From: Microcoleus sp036704825
Lineage (GTDB): Bacteria; Cyanobacteriota; Cyanobacteriia; Cyanobacteriales; Microcoleaceae
Length of the DNA: 64,000 bases
Direction of reading: 5' to 3'
NCBI GenBank assembly: GCA_036704825.1
Contig: JAUBSN010000046.1
Location: 1 to 64,000 of the forward strand
The translations under genes were made by a program, and so were the position numbers. Below the pieces are notes generated by a model. The model had not been told where the DNA came from, did not search any database, and was given only the letters and a program-made list of their open reading frames with translations. Of this stretch, positions 53,682 to 62,106 are shown one piece after another (position 1 is the stretch's first letter; each line of letters begins with the position of its first letter).

Positions 53682-53992
53682 TTACGGTTGGTCGCAATAC
53701 CAATTTTCACAACTATTACAACATTATTCGTAGGGTGTGTCGCCCTCGAAACTGCCTTGCGCAAACAGCGACAATATCACAGCGACGCACCCTACGGCTT
53801 TAGGACGGTCAACTGTCAACTGTCAACTGTCAAGGGTCAACTGTTTATTTCAAATGTTCCTGCAACATAATTGTTGGGTTTGTGTACTGCGATCTATGGC
53901 ACAGGTGCGTCGCTATGAGATTATCGATTTTTATTGATGGATTTTAAATGGCGACGCACCCTACGGCTTTAGGACGGTCAACTGTCAACTGT
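53682..53992. repeat. Repeat-filled gap within the importer cluster
   Basis: Two GTAGGGTGYGTCGC/GCGACGCACCCTAC palindromes (53730-53796, 53903-53966) and CAACTGT heptamers lie here. A 42-bp perfect direct repeat starting GCGACGCACCCTACGGCTTT occurs at about 53782 and 53951, so part of the gap has been duplicated. No gene is seen. Confidence 0.75.
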
Positions 53993-55309
53993 TCAAGAAG
54001 CTTGGGGTTGTTTCAAACTGCCTAATAAATTGCGAGTTTCGCTAGCTGCTGCTTTCATTGCTTGTTCGGAACTCATTCTCCCGGTAAAAGCTGAACTCAA
54101 ATAGCGCTGCAAAATATCAGAAGCTTGAGCGTATTGTGCTATGGGCGGGCGCAACGCCGATCGTTCCACTACTTTTAGCAGTTGCGGGTAGTGGGGATAT
54201 TTGGCGACTATTTCTTTGTTGGTAAATAGGGATTTGTAACTGGGAATTAAACCGGTTTGTAAAATAAATTTGCGCTGGGTTTCCTCGCTGGTAAGGTACT
54301 GAATTGCTTTCCACGCTTGTTCTGGATGTTTTGAGGTTTTGGCAATTCCCCAGCCCCAGCCGCCCAAGCAGGAACCGCCTGTTTGACCGGTACTGCTGAG
54401 CATTGGCTCGATCGCAATTTTGCCTCTAACATTCGATCCTTCGCCATTTGCCAGCTTCCAAACATACGGCCAGTTTCGTAAAAATAGCGTTTTGCCGTTT
54501 TGAAACAACAGCCGGGTTTCTTCTTCGCCGTAGGTGGTGACACCCGGAGGAGAAATGCCGGAGGCGATCGTATTTTTGAGAAATTCCACTGCTTTAATTG
54601 CCTCCGGTTTATCTAACCCAACTTCAAAAGTTTCAGGGTTAGCCCAAAAGCCGCCGAAACCCGATAGTACCTCGACAAACATCGCAGATACTCCCTCGTA
54701 TTGTTTGCCTTGCCACAGATAACCCCAAGTTGCCTTTCCCTGTTTCTGCAAGTTTTGAGAGATTTTTACCATCTCTTCAAAGGTTTTAGGCGCTGGAATT
54801 TTCGCTTGTTCTAAAATGTCTTTCCGGTAATAAAGCATTCCGGCATCGGAAGCGTGGGGAATGCGGTAAAGTTTGCCCCGGTACCGGCCGCCTTCGACGT
54901 TACCTTGGATGAATTTTGATAGTTGTTTGGGGGAAATTTTGTCTGTCAAATCCCTTACCCAACCTGCGGCTGCAAATTTGGGAACCCAGACAATATCCAT
55001 GTTGATGATGTCGTAGGGCGAGTCGCCTAAAAGAAAGGCAGATGTGTAAAGATTTTCTATGAGGTTGCTGTCAAAAGGCCCTTCTATGAGGTTGATGCGA
55101 ATGTTAGGGTTTTTCTGTTCAAATTCTTTGACAAAGGGTCTCCAGTTAACAAGGTCTTGGCCTTGCATTAACATGGTGAGAACGACTGGCTGCTGAGTCA
55201 GTGCCGGCAGAATAAATAAAAGCAAGACGGCGGTTAATGTGACAGCGAATAAGGCTAAAAGACGGGGACGCTTCTGGCTTCGTTGCTGCGGGGAATTTAT
55301 TTTTTGCAT
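53993..55309 (-). CDS. Sugar-binding protein of the ABC importer
   Basis: A 438-residue extracytoplasmic substrate-binding protein. The N-terminal hydrophobic segment (LLALFAVTLTAVLLLFILPA) is a signal or anchor with no lipobox Cys at the expected spot. VVLTMLMQGQDLVNWRPFVK, YDIINMDIVWVPKFAAAGWV and WGWGIAKTSKHPEQAWKAIQ are family-1 solute-binding blocks. It resembles cyanobacterial proteins of the glucosylglycerol/sucrose/trehalose type (GgtB), but the sugar is not determined by sequence. It is the first gene of the importer set and is separated from the permeases by a repeat-filled gap. Confidence 0.9.
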   Translation of the reverse strand: MQKINSPQQRSQKRPRLLALFAVTLTAVLLLFILPALTQQPVVLTMLMQGQDLVNWRPFVKEFEQKNPNIRINLIEGPFDSNLIENLYTSAFLLGDSPYDIINMDIVWVPKFAAAGWVRDLTDKISPKQLSKFIQGNVEGGRYRGKLYRIPHASDAGMLYYRKDILEQAKIPAPKTFEEMVKISQNLQKQGKATWGYLWQGKQYEGVSAMFVEVLSGFGGFWANPETFEVGLDKPEAIKAVEFLKNTIASGISPPGVTTYGEEETRLLFQNGKTLFLRNWPYVWKLANGEGSNVRGKIAIEPMLSSTGQTGGSCLGGWGWGIAKTSKHPEQAWKAIQYLTSEETQRKFILQTGLIPSYKSLFTNKEIVAKYPHYPQLLKVVERSALRPPIAQYAQASDILQRYLSSAFTGRMSSEQAMKAAASETRNLLGSLKQPQAS

Positions 55310-55901
55310 TTGCTTTTGATAAATGGCGCTGCGATCGCCTTATTTCTCTCATAACTCGCTTTCTTTTGTTTCGCTAGATTTAGCGAGTTTGTGCAATAAA
55401 AATTTAAGTAAACTTTAGCTTACTTAATAATGGTGGAGTGAAAAGTCCAAATTTTGATTTAACTGATTAGATGGCGAGTTAAATCAACATCTATCTACAG
55501 ATAGATATTAGACCTCTTACAAAAATCATCAACTATCTTGAGATTATCTGCGTTTATCTGTGTTTATCTGCCTGTAATCTGCGGTCGATTCTTCAATCAA
55601 AGATTTATGCAATTGCTCGTCTATTGAGAACATTTAAATAAATAATTCTTCCTTCTTCCTTCTTCCTTCTTCCTGACATCCGTTACATCCGTGGAGCGAA
55701 TCCGCTGCCGAACTTCCTTCTTCCTTCTAAATACAAAAAACACCGCTCCTCAAAACAGGAGAACGGTGTATAGGGGGTGTTATGGGTTGTTGTCTGGGAT
55801 TAACCTTAACAAATCACGATCGGCTGAGGCTATGCCTTGTGATGGTTAAAAAATTGGCACAAACCTGCACGATCGCCCGTTGAGCGATCTACCGCCAGCA
55901 A
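55310..55901. other. Intergenic region with repeats and terminator
   Basis: Contains a TTATCTGCGTTTATCTGTG repeat (55542-55613), inverted CTTCCTTCTTCC arrays (55650-55735), and the terminator at 55734-55769. TGATTTAACT...AGTTAAATCA at about 55456-55486 is a short dyad that may be an operator for the binding-protein gene. Confidence 0.5.
55734..55769 (-). terminator. Rho-independent terminator of the DUF4912 gene
   Basis: On the minus strand ACACCGTTCTCCT pairs with AGGAGCGGTGT around GTTTTG and is followed by TTTTTT. It lies about 130 bases past the DUF4912 stop, a rather long 3' tail. Confidence 0.7.
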
Positions 55902-57236
55902 TTAGCCCAACCATTCCACAACGGCATCCTGCTTGGTATTGGTACGCCGTTCTGGAGTTTCGCGGTTGAATTTCATGTGGATAGCGCGGTTTTGTTCGCC
56001 GTCTGCTGCTACTGCAAAAATCGGATAGTCGATTAAGCCGTCTTGGAAGGACATCTGGAAGCGGAAAGTGCCGTCAGCATTGAGTTTAATCGGCTGTCCG
56101 CCTACGTAGACGGTAGCGTCGGGTTCGGTGGCGCCGTAAACGATCAGTTCGGCATCAGCAACTAACCAGAACTGGCGGGGGCGCATCGGGGCGGCGAAGC
56201 CAACTCCGGACATACCAACACCTGACATACCGAAACCGGACATCGTGAGGCCGGACATACCGACACCTGACATGGTGAGGCCCGACATACCGACACCTGA
56301 CATGGTGAGAGCGGACATAGTAGGAACAGCCCACATTCCGACGCCGGAGGGGAACACGTAGGAACTGAGAGCTTGTTCGTGGATGCCGACTTGTTGCACG
56401 GAACCCGCGACGTGCTGCATGGAACCGAAGATAGAACCGGCTACGCGCAGGGCTTCAGCAGATTCTGCCATCCCGAAGATTTGTTCGTAGAGGGCGTTGC
56501 CGGTGCTGAAACCAGCGCCATTGCCTGCTTGTGCCATTTTCTTGGCGGGAGGAACCAGTTCGGCGAAGGTTTTGCCTTGCAACTCTTCTTCCCAGTCGAG
56601 GGTGATGAATTGGTCTTCAATCCAGTCGCTGGGGTAGACGGGAGGAACGCGGACTTCGCTCGATCGAGCTAATACCAGCCAGCGGCCGTCTGCACAGCGG
56701 TAGCCGATGTCGATGGCGTAGTCCCGATCGCTTACGGGGATTGGCACGTACCATTCCCGCGCCATTTCGTCGCAGGGATATTCTTGAATGCTGTGGGGGC
56801 TTTGAGTGTCGAGGTTAACATCTGTAACGTCGTAGATCCGCAGGGCGAGTTGCTGTCCTCCTTGGCGGCGCATTTCTTCTTTGCGGTCGTTGGGAATGTC
56901 CCAGTAAGTGTAGGCCCATTCTGGGTCGCGGGGCATTAAGACCACCCGGCTTTCGCCGTAGCCGTTGGGCAAATCTGCTAAACCTTCATCTACAGACGAC
57001 AAAGAACCGCCTGTTCTATCTTCTTGACCGAGTTCAAACTTTGCTGCTTCCACTGCTTCTTGTGCCTCTAGTTTGCGAGATGGGCTGTAGGAAAATTTGG
57101 TGCGCTGAATTTCTTGAATTGATGCCAGAAGTTGCGATTTCCGCATCCGGCTGTAGCGAGAGACTCCACATTCGCTAGCAACTCTGCGGAGTTGTCGCAA
57201 AGTCATCTCTTCTAATGGTGGGCGTTCTTTTGCCAT
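55902..57236 (-). CDS. DUF4912 protein with Rho-N-like N-terminus and Met/Gly pentad repeat
   Basis: A 444-residue protein. MTLRQLRRVASECGVSRYSR plus MRKSQLLASIQEI resembles a SAP/Rho-N nucleic-acid-binding helix pair. Residues about 105-225 hold the DUF4912 domain (RVVLMPRDPEWAYTYWDIP; ALRIYDV; EWYVPIPVSDRDYAIDIGYR). A helical part (LYEQIFGMAESAEALRVAGS) follows; then near 303-345 come eight MSGVG/MSGLT pentads. The C-terminus (VADAELIVYGATEPDATVYV; QPIKLNADGTFRFQMSFQDG) looks like a beta-sandwich. GGAG eight bases before the ATG at 57236 sets the start. Function is unknown; a nucleic-acid-linked regulator or scaffold is possible. Confidence 0.72.
   Translation of the reverse strand: MAKERPPLEEMTLRQLRRVASECGVSRYSRMRKSQLLASIQEIQRTKFSYSPSRKLEAQEAVEAAKFELGQEDRTGGSLSSVDEGLADLPNGYGESRVVLMPRDPEWAYTYWDIPNDRKEEMRRQGGQQLALRIYDVTDVNLDTQSPHSIQEYPCDEMAREWYVPIPVSDRDYAIDIGYRCADGRWLVLARSSEVRVPPVYPSDWIEDQFITLDWEEELQGKTFAELVPPAKKMAQAGNGAGFSTGNALYEQIFGMAESAEALRVAGSIFGSMQHVAGSVQQVGIHEQALSSYVFPSGVGMWAVPTMSALTMSGVGMSGLTMSGVGMSGLTMSGFGMSGVGMSGVGFAAPMRPRQFWLVADAELIVYGATEPDATVYVGGQPIKLNADGTFRFQMSFQDGLIDYPIFAVAADGEQNRAIHMKFNRETPERRTNTKQDAVVEWLG
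56208..56325 (-). repeat. Coding tandem repeat (15-bp units)
   Basis: Near-identical 15-base units, mostly alternating as 30-bp pairs reading GGTGTCGGTATGTCCGGCCT and similar, encode MSGVGMSGLT. The repeats differ by few bases, which implies recent copying. Confidence 0.8.
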
Positions 57237-57683
57237 GAGTTGGTTCTCCACTAATTTGGGATGGCGGGTTAGATTTTTCCTTTCAACACAAATGTGTTGA
57301 CTTTTCGAGTTAGAAACTCTTTTAAATTCACATATCGAGCTTCTAAATCTCTCCAACCTTTGAAGCCTTGCTTGTTTTTAGCTTGTCTTTTCCCCATGCG
57401 ATCGGGGGTTTTGACTTCTTGGCTTCTGCGCGCACCGTCCGATCTAAATAAAACTTTTCTGTCGATTCTTGATTGACAAGATCGATTTTGTGAGTGCGAT
57501 CGGTGCTGCTAGCAACGCTGTGCTGGCAGCACACGCGCTCTTTGACTCCCAAACCTGCTTAATCCAAGCATTTCTTTGGGATCGCTTTGTCATGACTTAA
57601 TCTTGCAGACAACTTGCGATCGGGTCAAGGGGTCTTTTCCCTCAATCATGGGTACTTATACGCATTTTCGTGATTTTGGGGAT

Positions 57684-57758
57684 CAAATTGTCAAGTTTTC
57701 ATGACAATTTGGCGCGATCGGGGAGCATCCCAAAAACTATTGTCAAGATTCCTTGACA
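57684..57758. promoter_or_regulatory. Pair of TGTCA-containing dyads
   Basis: CAAATTGTCA and TGACAATTTG form a perfect 10-bp inverted repeat around 8 bases; 30 bases on, TGTCAAG and CTTGACA pair around ATTC. The half-site TTGTCA/TGACAA is shared, so a dimeric regulator binding two sites is plausible; alternatively the first is a hairpin. Confidence 0.35.
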
Positions 57759-57960
57759 GAAAATAGATGTAAGATTGAGTCGGCTGGGGCGGTAGTATAG
57801 ATAGAAGAAATTGAGTACCAAATTTCCCAGGCTGGCAGTTGGGCGATCGTCTCCTGCAAGCAACGCTTACGGGCGATCGCAACTACAAACCGGCAGTCCT
57901 GAACCCAAAAAAGGTTTGACGCGCTACCTATACAGATAAGTTGGCCGCTGCACACCCCAG

Positions 57961-58101
57961 ACATAGAGGTTCTGCGTAAATTTTGTAAAATCTAAAATCT
58001 AAAATCTAAAATCTAAAATCTAAAATCTAAAATCGAATGACATAGAGGTTCTGCGTAAATCTTGTAAAATCTAAAATCTAAAATCTAAAATCTAAAATCG
58101 A
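57961..58101. repeat. Duplicated leader with TCTAAAA arrays before cysS
   Basis: ACATAGAGGTTCTGCGTAAAT followed by TTGTAAAATCTAAAATC and further TCTAAAA units, ending CGAATGAC, occurs twice in tandem (about 57961-58040 and 58040-58107). The CGAATGA end is the same as the left terminus of the 140-bp element (TTCGATT read inverted). The second copy supplies the ATG of cysS. Confidence 0.8.
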
Positions 58102-59691
58102 ATGACTTTAACGCTTTACAACAGCTTGACCCGTCGCGAATCACCTTTTGAACCCATCGAACCGGGAAAGGTGCGGATGTACTGCTGCGGCGTTACGGTA
58201 TACGATTACTGCCATGTCGGCCACGCCCGCGCTTACATTGTTTGGGACATGGTGCGCCGCTATCTGATGTGGCGCGGATACGATGTGCGCTACGTGCAGA
58301 ATTTTACAGATATTGACGACAAAATTCTCAACCGCGCCCGCGAAACTAATTCCACAATGGAAGCCGTAGCGGAACGCTTCATCGATGAATATTTTGCAGA
58401 TATGGACAAGCTGAATATTCTCAGGGCCGATGAATATCCCCGCGCTACCCATACAATGGACGGCATTAAACGGCTGATTCACGAATTAGAAAATAAAGGT
58501 TATGCCTATGCTTCCGGCGGCGACGTTTACTACAACGTGAGGCAATTTTCAGATTACGGAAAACTTTCCGGCCGCAAGTTGGAAGAAATGCAAGCTGGGG
58601 CTAGCGGTAGATTGGAAAGCGCAGAAATAGAAGCTCAAAAAAAGCAAGATTCCTCTGATTTTGCCCTGTGGAAAAGCGCTAAACCGGGAGAACCTGCTTG
58701 GGATTCATCTTGGGGCAAAGGTCGCCCCGGATGGCACATCGAATGTTCGGCGATGGTGCGCGATTGCTTGGGCGAAACTATTGACATTCACTGCGGCGGT
58801 TCCGATTTAACTTTCCCCCACCACGAAAACGAAATTGCTCAATCTGAAGCGGCCACGGGCAAGTCGCTTGCTAATTATTGGATGCACAATGCTTTTGTGA
58901 CTGTCAACGGCAAAAAGATGTCGAAATCTTTGCACAATTTTATTACAATTCGCGATTTATTGGATGGGAATTGGTCGGGTGATTTGGAATCTAACCCCCC
59001 CCAGCCCCCCCTTGGTAAGGGGGGGAGTCAGAATGAATCTAACCCCCCCCAGCCCCAGAAAGGGGGGAGTAAGAATCAAAGCGAGAAGTCAAAAGCGGTG
59101 GAACCGATGGCGGTGCGGCTGTTTGTGTTGATGGCGCAGTACCGCAGCCAAATTGATTTTACCGAAGAGGCGATCGCCTCTGCAAAAAATGGCTGGCAGA
59201 CTCTGAAGGAAGGCTTACTTTTTGGCAGTCAACACGGATCTAAACTTGGTTGGGATGTTGAGAAAATCGAGAAATTGACTGGACAAGATAGCACACTTGT
59301 GCAGCAATTTCAATCAGCGATGGACAATGATTTCAATACTCCCGGTGCTTTGACTGTTTTGTTTGAATTGGCCAAAGAATTGGGCAAGGAAAGCAATGTT
59401 TTAGTGCATCAAGGCAAAACAGAAATTTCGCCGGAACTGTTGCAGCAAAAGTGGCTGACTTTGGTGCATTTGGCGGGGGTTTTGGGTTTAGAAGTTCAGC
59501 CGGAAGGTGACAGCAATGATGCTGTTGGCGGTTTGAGTGATGCGGAGATTGAACTGATGATTCAGCAGCGGAAAGATGCCCGAAAAGCTAAGAATTTCGC
59601 TGAGGGCGATCGCATTCGCAACGAACTTAAGGATCGGGGAATTACTCTGATCGATCAAAAAGATGGCACAACAATTTGGCATCGCAGTTAA
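58102..59691 (+). CDS. cysS: Cysteinyl-tRNA synthetase with repeat-derived insert
   Basis: Charges tRNA-Cys. VRMYCCGVTVYDYCHVGHAR contains the HIGH-type motif and zinc Cys; GRPGWHIECSAMVRDCL and IDIHCGGSDLTFPHHENEIA hold the remaining zinc ligands; KMSKS is at residues 272-276. Residues 296-325 (two tandem ESNPPQP...GGS units of 16 and 14 residues) have no place in the family and are encoded by C-run/G-run palindromes in frame; the surrounding FITIRDLLDGN and PMAVRLFVLMAQYRSQIDF are normal. The C-terminal QRKDARKAKNFAEGDRIRNE is typical. The 529-residue length exceeds the usual ~480 because of the insert and its flanks. The start codon lies at the edge of a repeat. Confidence 0.95.
   Translation: MTLTLYNSLTRRESPFEPIEPGKVRMYCCGVTVYDYCHVGHARAYIVWDMVRRYLMWRGYDVRYVQNFTDIDDKILNRARETNSTMEAVAERFIDEYFADMDKLNILRADEYPRATHTMDGIKRLIHELENKGYAYASGGDVYYNVRQFSDYGKLSGRKLEEMQAGASGRLESAEIEAQKKQDSSDFALWKSAKPGEPAWDSSWGKGRPGWHIECSAMVRDCLGETIDIHCGGSDLTFPHHENEIAQSEAATGKSLANYWMHNAFVTVNGKKMSKSLHNFITIRDLLDGNWSGDLESNPPQPPLGKGGSQNESNPPQPQKGGSKNQSEKSKAVEPMAVRLFVLMAQYRSQIDFTEEAIASAKNGWQTLKEGLLFGSQHGSKLGWDVEKIEKLTGQDSTLVQQFQSAMDNDFNTPGALTVLFELAKELGKESNVLVHQGKTEISPELLQQKWLTLVHLAGVLGLEVQPEGDSNDAVGGLSDAEIELMIQQRKDARKAKNFAEGDRIRNELKDRGITLIDQKDGTTIWHRS
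58987..59076 (+). repeat. In-frame C-run/G-run palindromes inside cysS
   Basis: Copy 1 (58987-59034, 48 bp) and copy 2 (59035-59076, 42 bp) each start GAATCTAACCCCCCCCAGCC and end GGGGGGAGTMAGAAT. Both lengths are multiples of three, so the reading frame is kept. They share composition with the intergenic palindrome at 17870-17961. Confidence 0.85.
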
Positions 59692-59705
59692 AATTTAGAG
59701 TTTTT

Positions 59706-59788
59706 TAAACCGCAGATGAACGCGGATGAACGCAGATAAAATTCCATCCGCGTTCATCTGTGTTCATCTGCTGATATCTGCGGTTTAA
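59706..59788. repeat. AACCGCAGATGAACGCGGATG hairpin
   Basis: AACCGCAGATGAACGCGGAT and its inverse ATCCGCGTTCATCTG...ATCTGCGGTTT form a long hairpin between the convergent cysS and hydrolase genes. The right arm encodes the last residues (KPQISADEHR) and stop codon of the hydrolase. Confidence 0.8.
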
Positions 59789-60734
59789 AACTCCCATTGA
59801 CAAACTCCGCAACAGCCGCGACAAATTCTGCAGTTGATTCATAAGGCAAAACATTACGCCCCGGCATTAATAAACCCTCAGCGTTGGGAAACTTAGCCAA
59901 ATATTGCGCTAATCTTTCATCCGGTTTCTCTTCCTTACCCGCTTGACTGATGCTTGAGGCTTTTTCTCCCATCACAACGAGTACGGGGCGATCGAACTTT
60001 TGAATCGTACCGCTGTAATCTTGCCGCCAAAACCCCGCTAAAAACGAGAAAACCGCGTGACGGCTGTCAGGATTCGCCGCCCCAGCCTGCAAAGCATCCA
60101 ACCATTCGCTGTCAACTTTTGCCGCATCGCCAAATAGTTGTTTGATGGAAAAAGAACGCAAAAAATCAGCGCGTCTGGCGTAGCGGTAAAAAGCGTTTCC
60201 CAAGGGAGAATTTAACAAATTCCAGACTATTCTTTGCTGTGTGTCTGTCGAATGTTTGTTCATTACCGCCCAAGCTGGAGGTCCTGCGAGGACTAAGCCG
60301 CGAATTAAATTTGAGCCGCTTTCCTGCTGCATTTTTGCTAAAGCCAAGCCTACAGCTAGTAAAGCACCTTGCACGAGGACGATCGCAGGTTTTTTGACTG
60401 CTGTTTCCAAGAAATACTGCAACTGTGCGGCCCAATCGTCTGGATAGCAAGCCACAGCGGGCATTTCGCAATCGCCGCAGCCCAAAAGGTCGGGATTGTA
60501 AATCGGATTAGTGTTCCCTGCTTTGTACCAACTCTCACAAAATCTATGCCAAAAGATTCTTGACAAGCCAACTCCTATCGGATGAATTAATAACAAAGGG
60601 ATGCTATCTTCTGTCGCAGTAGTTGGGTTATAAACTTGATAAGCACAGCGATAATTTTGCCATTCGTAAAACAGCGTTGGTGATTTTATAGACGAAATGG
60701 TTGACAAATCTTGGGTTGAATATTGCGGCTGCAT
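59754..60734 (-). CDS. Alpha/beta-hydrolase-fold protein with altered nucleophile elbow
   Basis: A 326-residue protein. IPLLLIHPIGVGLSRIFWHR is the oxyanion loop block and NPIYNPDLLGCGDCEMP the next; the strand-5 elbow is AIVLVQGALLAVGLALAKMQ, where a Ser nucleophile would be expected in G-x-S-x-G but Gln-Gly-Ala is found. VLVVMGEKASSISQAG has no clear acid, and there is no evident catalytic His at the end, since the C-terminal residues come from a repeat. It may be a non-catalytic or altered member. Start chosen at 60734 (MQPQYSTQ). Confidence 0.7.
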   Translation of the reverse strand: MQPQYSTQDLSTISSIKSPTLFYEWQNYRCAYQVYNPTTATEDSIPLLLIHPIGVGLSRIFWHRFCESWYKAGNTNPIYNPDLLGCGDCEMPAVACYPDDWAAQLQYFLETAVKKPAIVLVQGALLAVGLALAKMQQESGSNLIRGLVLAGPPAWAVMNKHSTDTQQRIVWNLLNSPLGNAFYRYARRADFLRSFSIKQLFGDAAKVDSEWLDALQAGAANPDSRHAVFSFLAGFWRQDYSGTIQKFDRPVLVVMGEKASSISQAGKEEKPDERLAQYLAKFPNAEGLLMPGRNVLPYESTAEFVAAVAEFVNGSFKPQISADEHR

Positions 60735-60794
60735 AGAATTTTTTGAAGAGTTCAATTTTTTGTGCAAATCTTAAATTGTATTATAATATAAGTA

Positions 60795-60870
60795 GGGTCT
60801 GGTTTTACCATAAATATTTGGGGTAAATCAAGAGATAGATAAACCCGCCCTCTTAGACTGCGGGATAAAT
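60795..60870. repeat. GGTCTGGTTTTACCAT hairpin
   Basis: AGGGTCTGGTTTTACC and ATAAACCCGCCCTCTTAGAC, related to the hairpins at 70-126 and 12745-12825. It lies between divergent genes. Confidence 0.45.
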
Positions 60871-60925
60871 AAACTGGTCATTCTTCGATCGTGCAATCGC
60901 AACTACAAACCTTTATTATTTAATC

Positions 60926-62038
60926 ATGTCAGAACAGCGGATAACCATTTCTTTACCTAACTTGCTGCTAATTGTAGCATCGTCCTTGCTGCTAGTGCTG
61001 CTGTGGCAATTGCGGAGCCTGCTAGTAATTCTGATGATATCAGTCGTGCTGGCGGCATCGATCGTCCCGATCGTCAATTGGGCCGAAACCATGCGGGTTC
61101 CCCGCTGGCTGGCGGTGATTATGGTTTATTTAACTCTCATCGGCGGATTTAGCGGGACGGTAGTGTTAATCGGGCCGACGGTCATCGAACAAATAGAGTT
61201 ACTGCTGCGGCAGTTACCAGTTTATGTCGAAAGTTTGCGAACTGTGGCAACTAATGTATTGAGCCGCCTAACCGACGATGCCCCAACCTTGGTGGGTCAG
61301 TTGGTGGACACTCAATCGCTGACTAATTGGCTGATTCGATCGAGCCAACAACTGGTTTTGCGATCGTACAGTTTAACAAGGGGCATTCTAGGCGGCGTCT
61401 TCAGCCTAGTTTTAGCATTATTTATTTCAGGTTACATGGTTGCCGACAGCGACACATTAATTAAAAGTGTGGTGCAGTTTTTCCCTAAACCTTGGGATGC
61501 AAAATTAGCCGCACAAGCCGCGCCAATCGGTCAAAGAATGGGGAGTTACATTCGGGGGCGAGTGTTAGTTTCGGGCATTTTAGGAATATTTATTACTGCA
61601 GGTTTGAGCGTTTTGGGAATGCCAGAATTTGCTTTAGGCTTGGGTGCGATCGCAGGTGTTACCAACTTGATTCCCTTCATCGGCCCAGTGTTGGGAGCAG
61701 GACCAGCATTAATCGTAGCATTAGCTAAAGGTGGCTGGGTACTGTTGTGGGTATTACTTTTATTTGTAATTATCCAGAATTTAGAAACTTACGTGCTCGA
61801 TCCTTTGCTGGTTGGTTCCTCGGTTGGGGTGCATCCTTTATATCAATTGCTGTCAGTTTTGGGCGGCGTTCAAGTATTGGGAATTATCGGAGCTGTAATT
61901 GTGCCGCCTTGGTTTGCGGGAGTGGCAGCTTTGATTGAGAACCTGTATTTAAAACCGAAACTTAGGAGCGAACATCGAGAAGCAATAGATCGGGCTAAAA
62001 ATAATTCAGACTTGCCACCCCTTACACCTTCGGCGTAA
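60926..62038 (+). CDS. AI-2E/PerM-family membrane transporter
   Basis: A 370-residue membrane protein. ITISLPNLLLIVASSLLLVL starts the first of about eight helices; SVVLAASIVPIVNWAETMRVPRWLAVIMVYL is the family block; LGAIAGVTNLIPFIGPVLGAGPALIVAL is the strongly conserved central motif; YVLDPLLVGSSVGVHPLYQLLSVLGG is the C-terminal motif. Members move autoinducer-2 or act as ion or hydrophobic-molecule exporters; the cargo here is unknown. Confidence 0.9.
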   Translation: MSEQRITISLPNLLLIVASSLLLVLLWQLRSLLVILMISVVLAASIVPIVNWAETMRVPRWLAVIMVYLTLIGGFSGTVVLIGPTVIEQIELLLRQLPVYVESLRTVATNVLSRLTDDAPTLVGQLVDTQSLTNWLIRSSQQLVLRSYSLTRGILGGVFSLVLALFISGYMVADSDTLIKSVVQFFPKPWDAKLAAQAAPIGQRMGSYIRGRVLVSGILGIFITAGLSVLGMPEFALGLGAIAGVTNLIPFIGPVLGAGPALIVALAKGGWVLLWVLLLFVIIQNLETYVLDPLLVGSSVGVHPLYQLLSVLGGVQVLGIIGAVIVPPWFAGVAALIENLYLKPKLRSEHREAIDRAKNNSDLPPLTPSA

Positions 62039-62106
62039 CAGCAGCTTACGGCTTGAGAGTTCAACACAGTAGACTCCAATTGCAAGCATTCCCTCTCCTC
62101 TCTGGA

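Larger units (their letters stand above)
57237..58101. other. Long divergent intergenic region
   Basis: This 865-bp gap lies between the divergent DUF4912 and cysS genes. It holds two TGTCA dyads (57684-57711, 57741-57758) and a tandem-duplicated leader with TCTAAAA arrays against cysS (57961-58101). No gene is seen in the remaining sequence. Confidence 0.5.
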
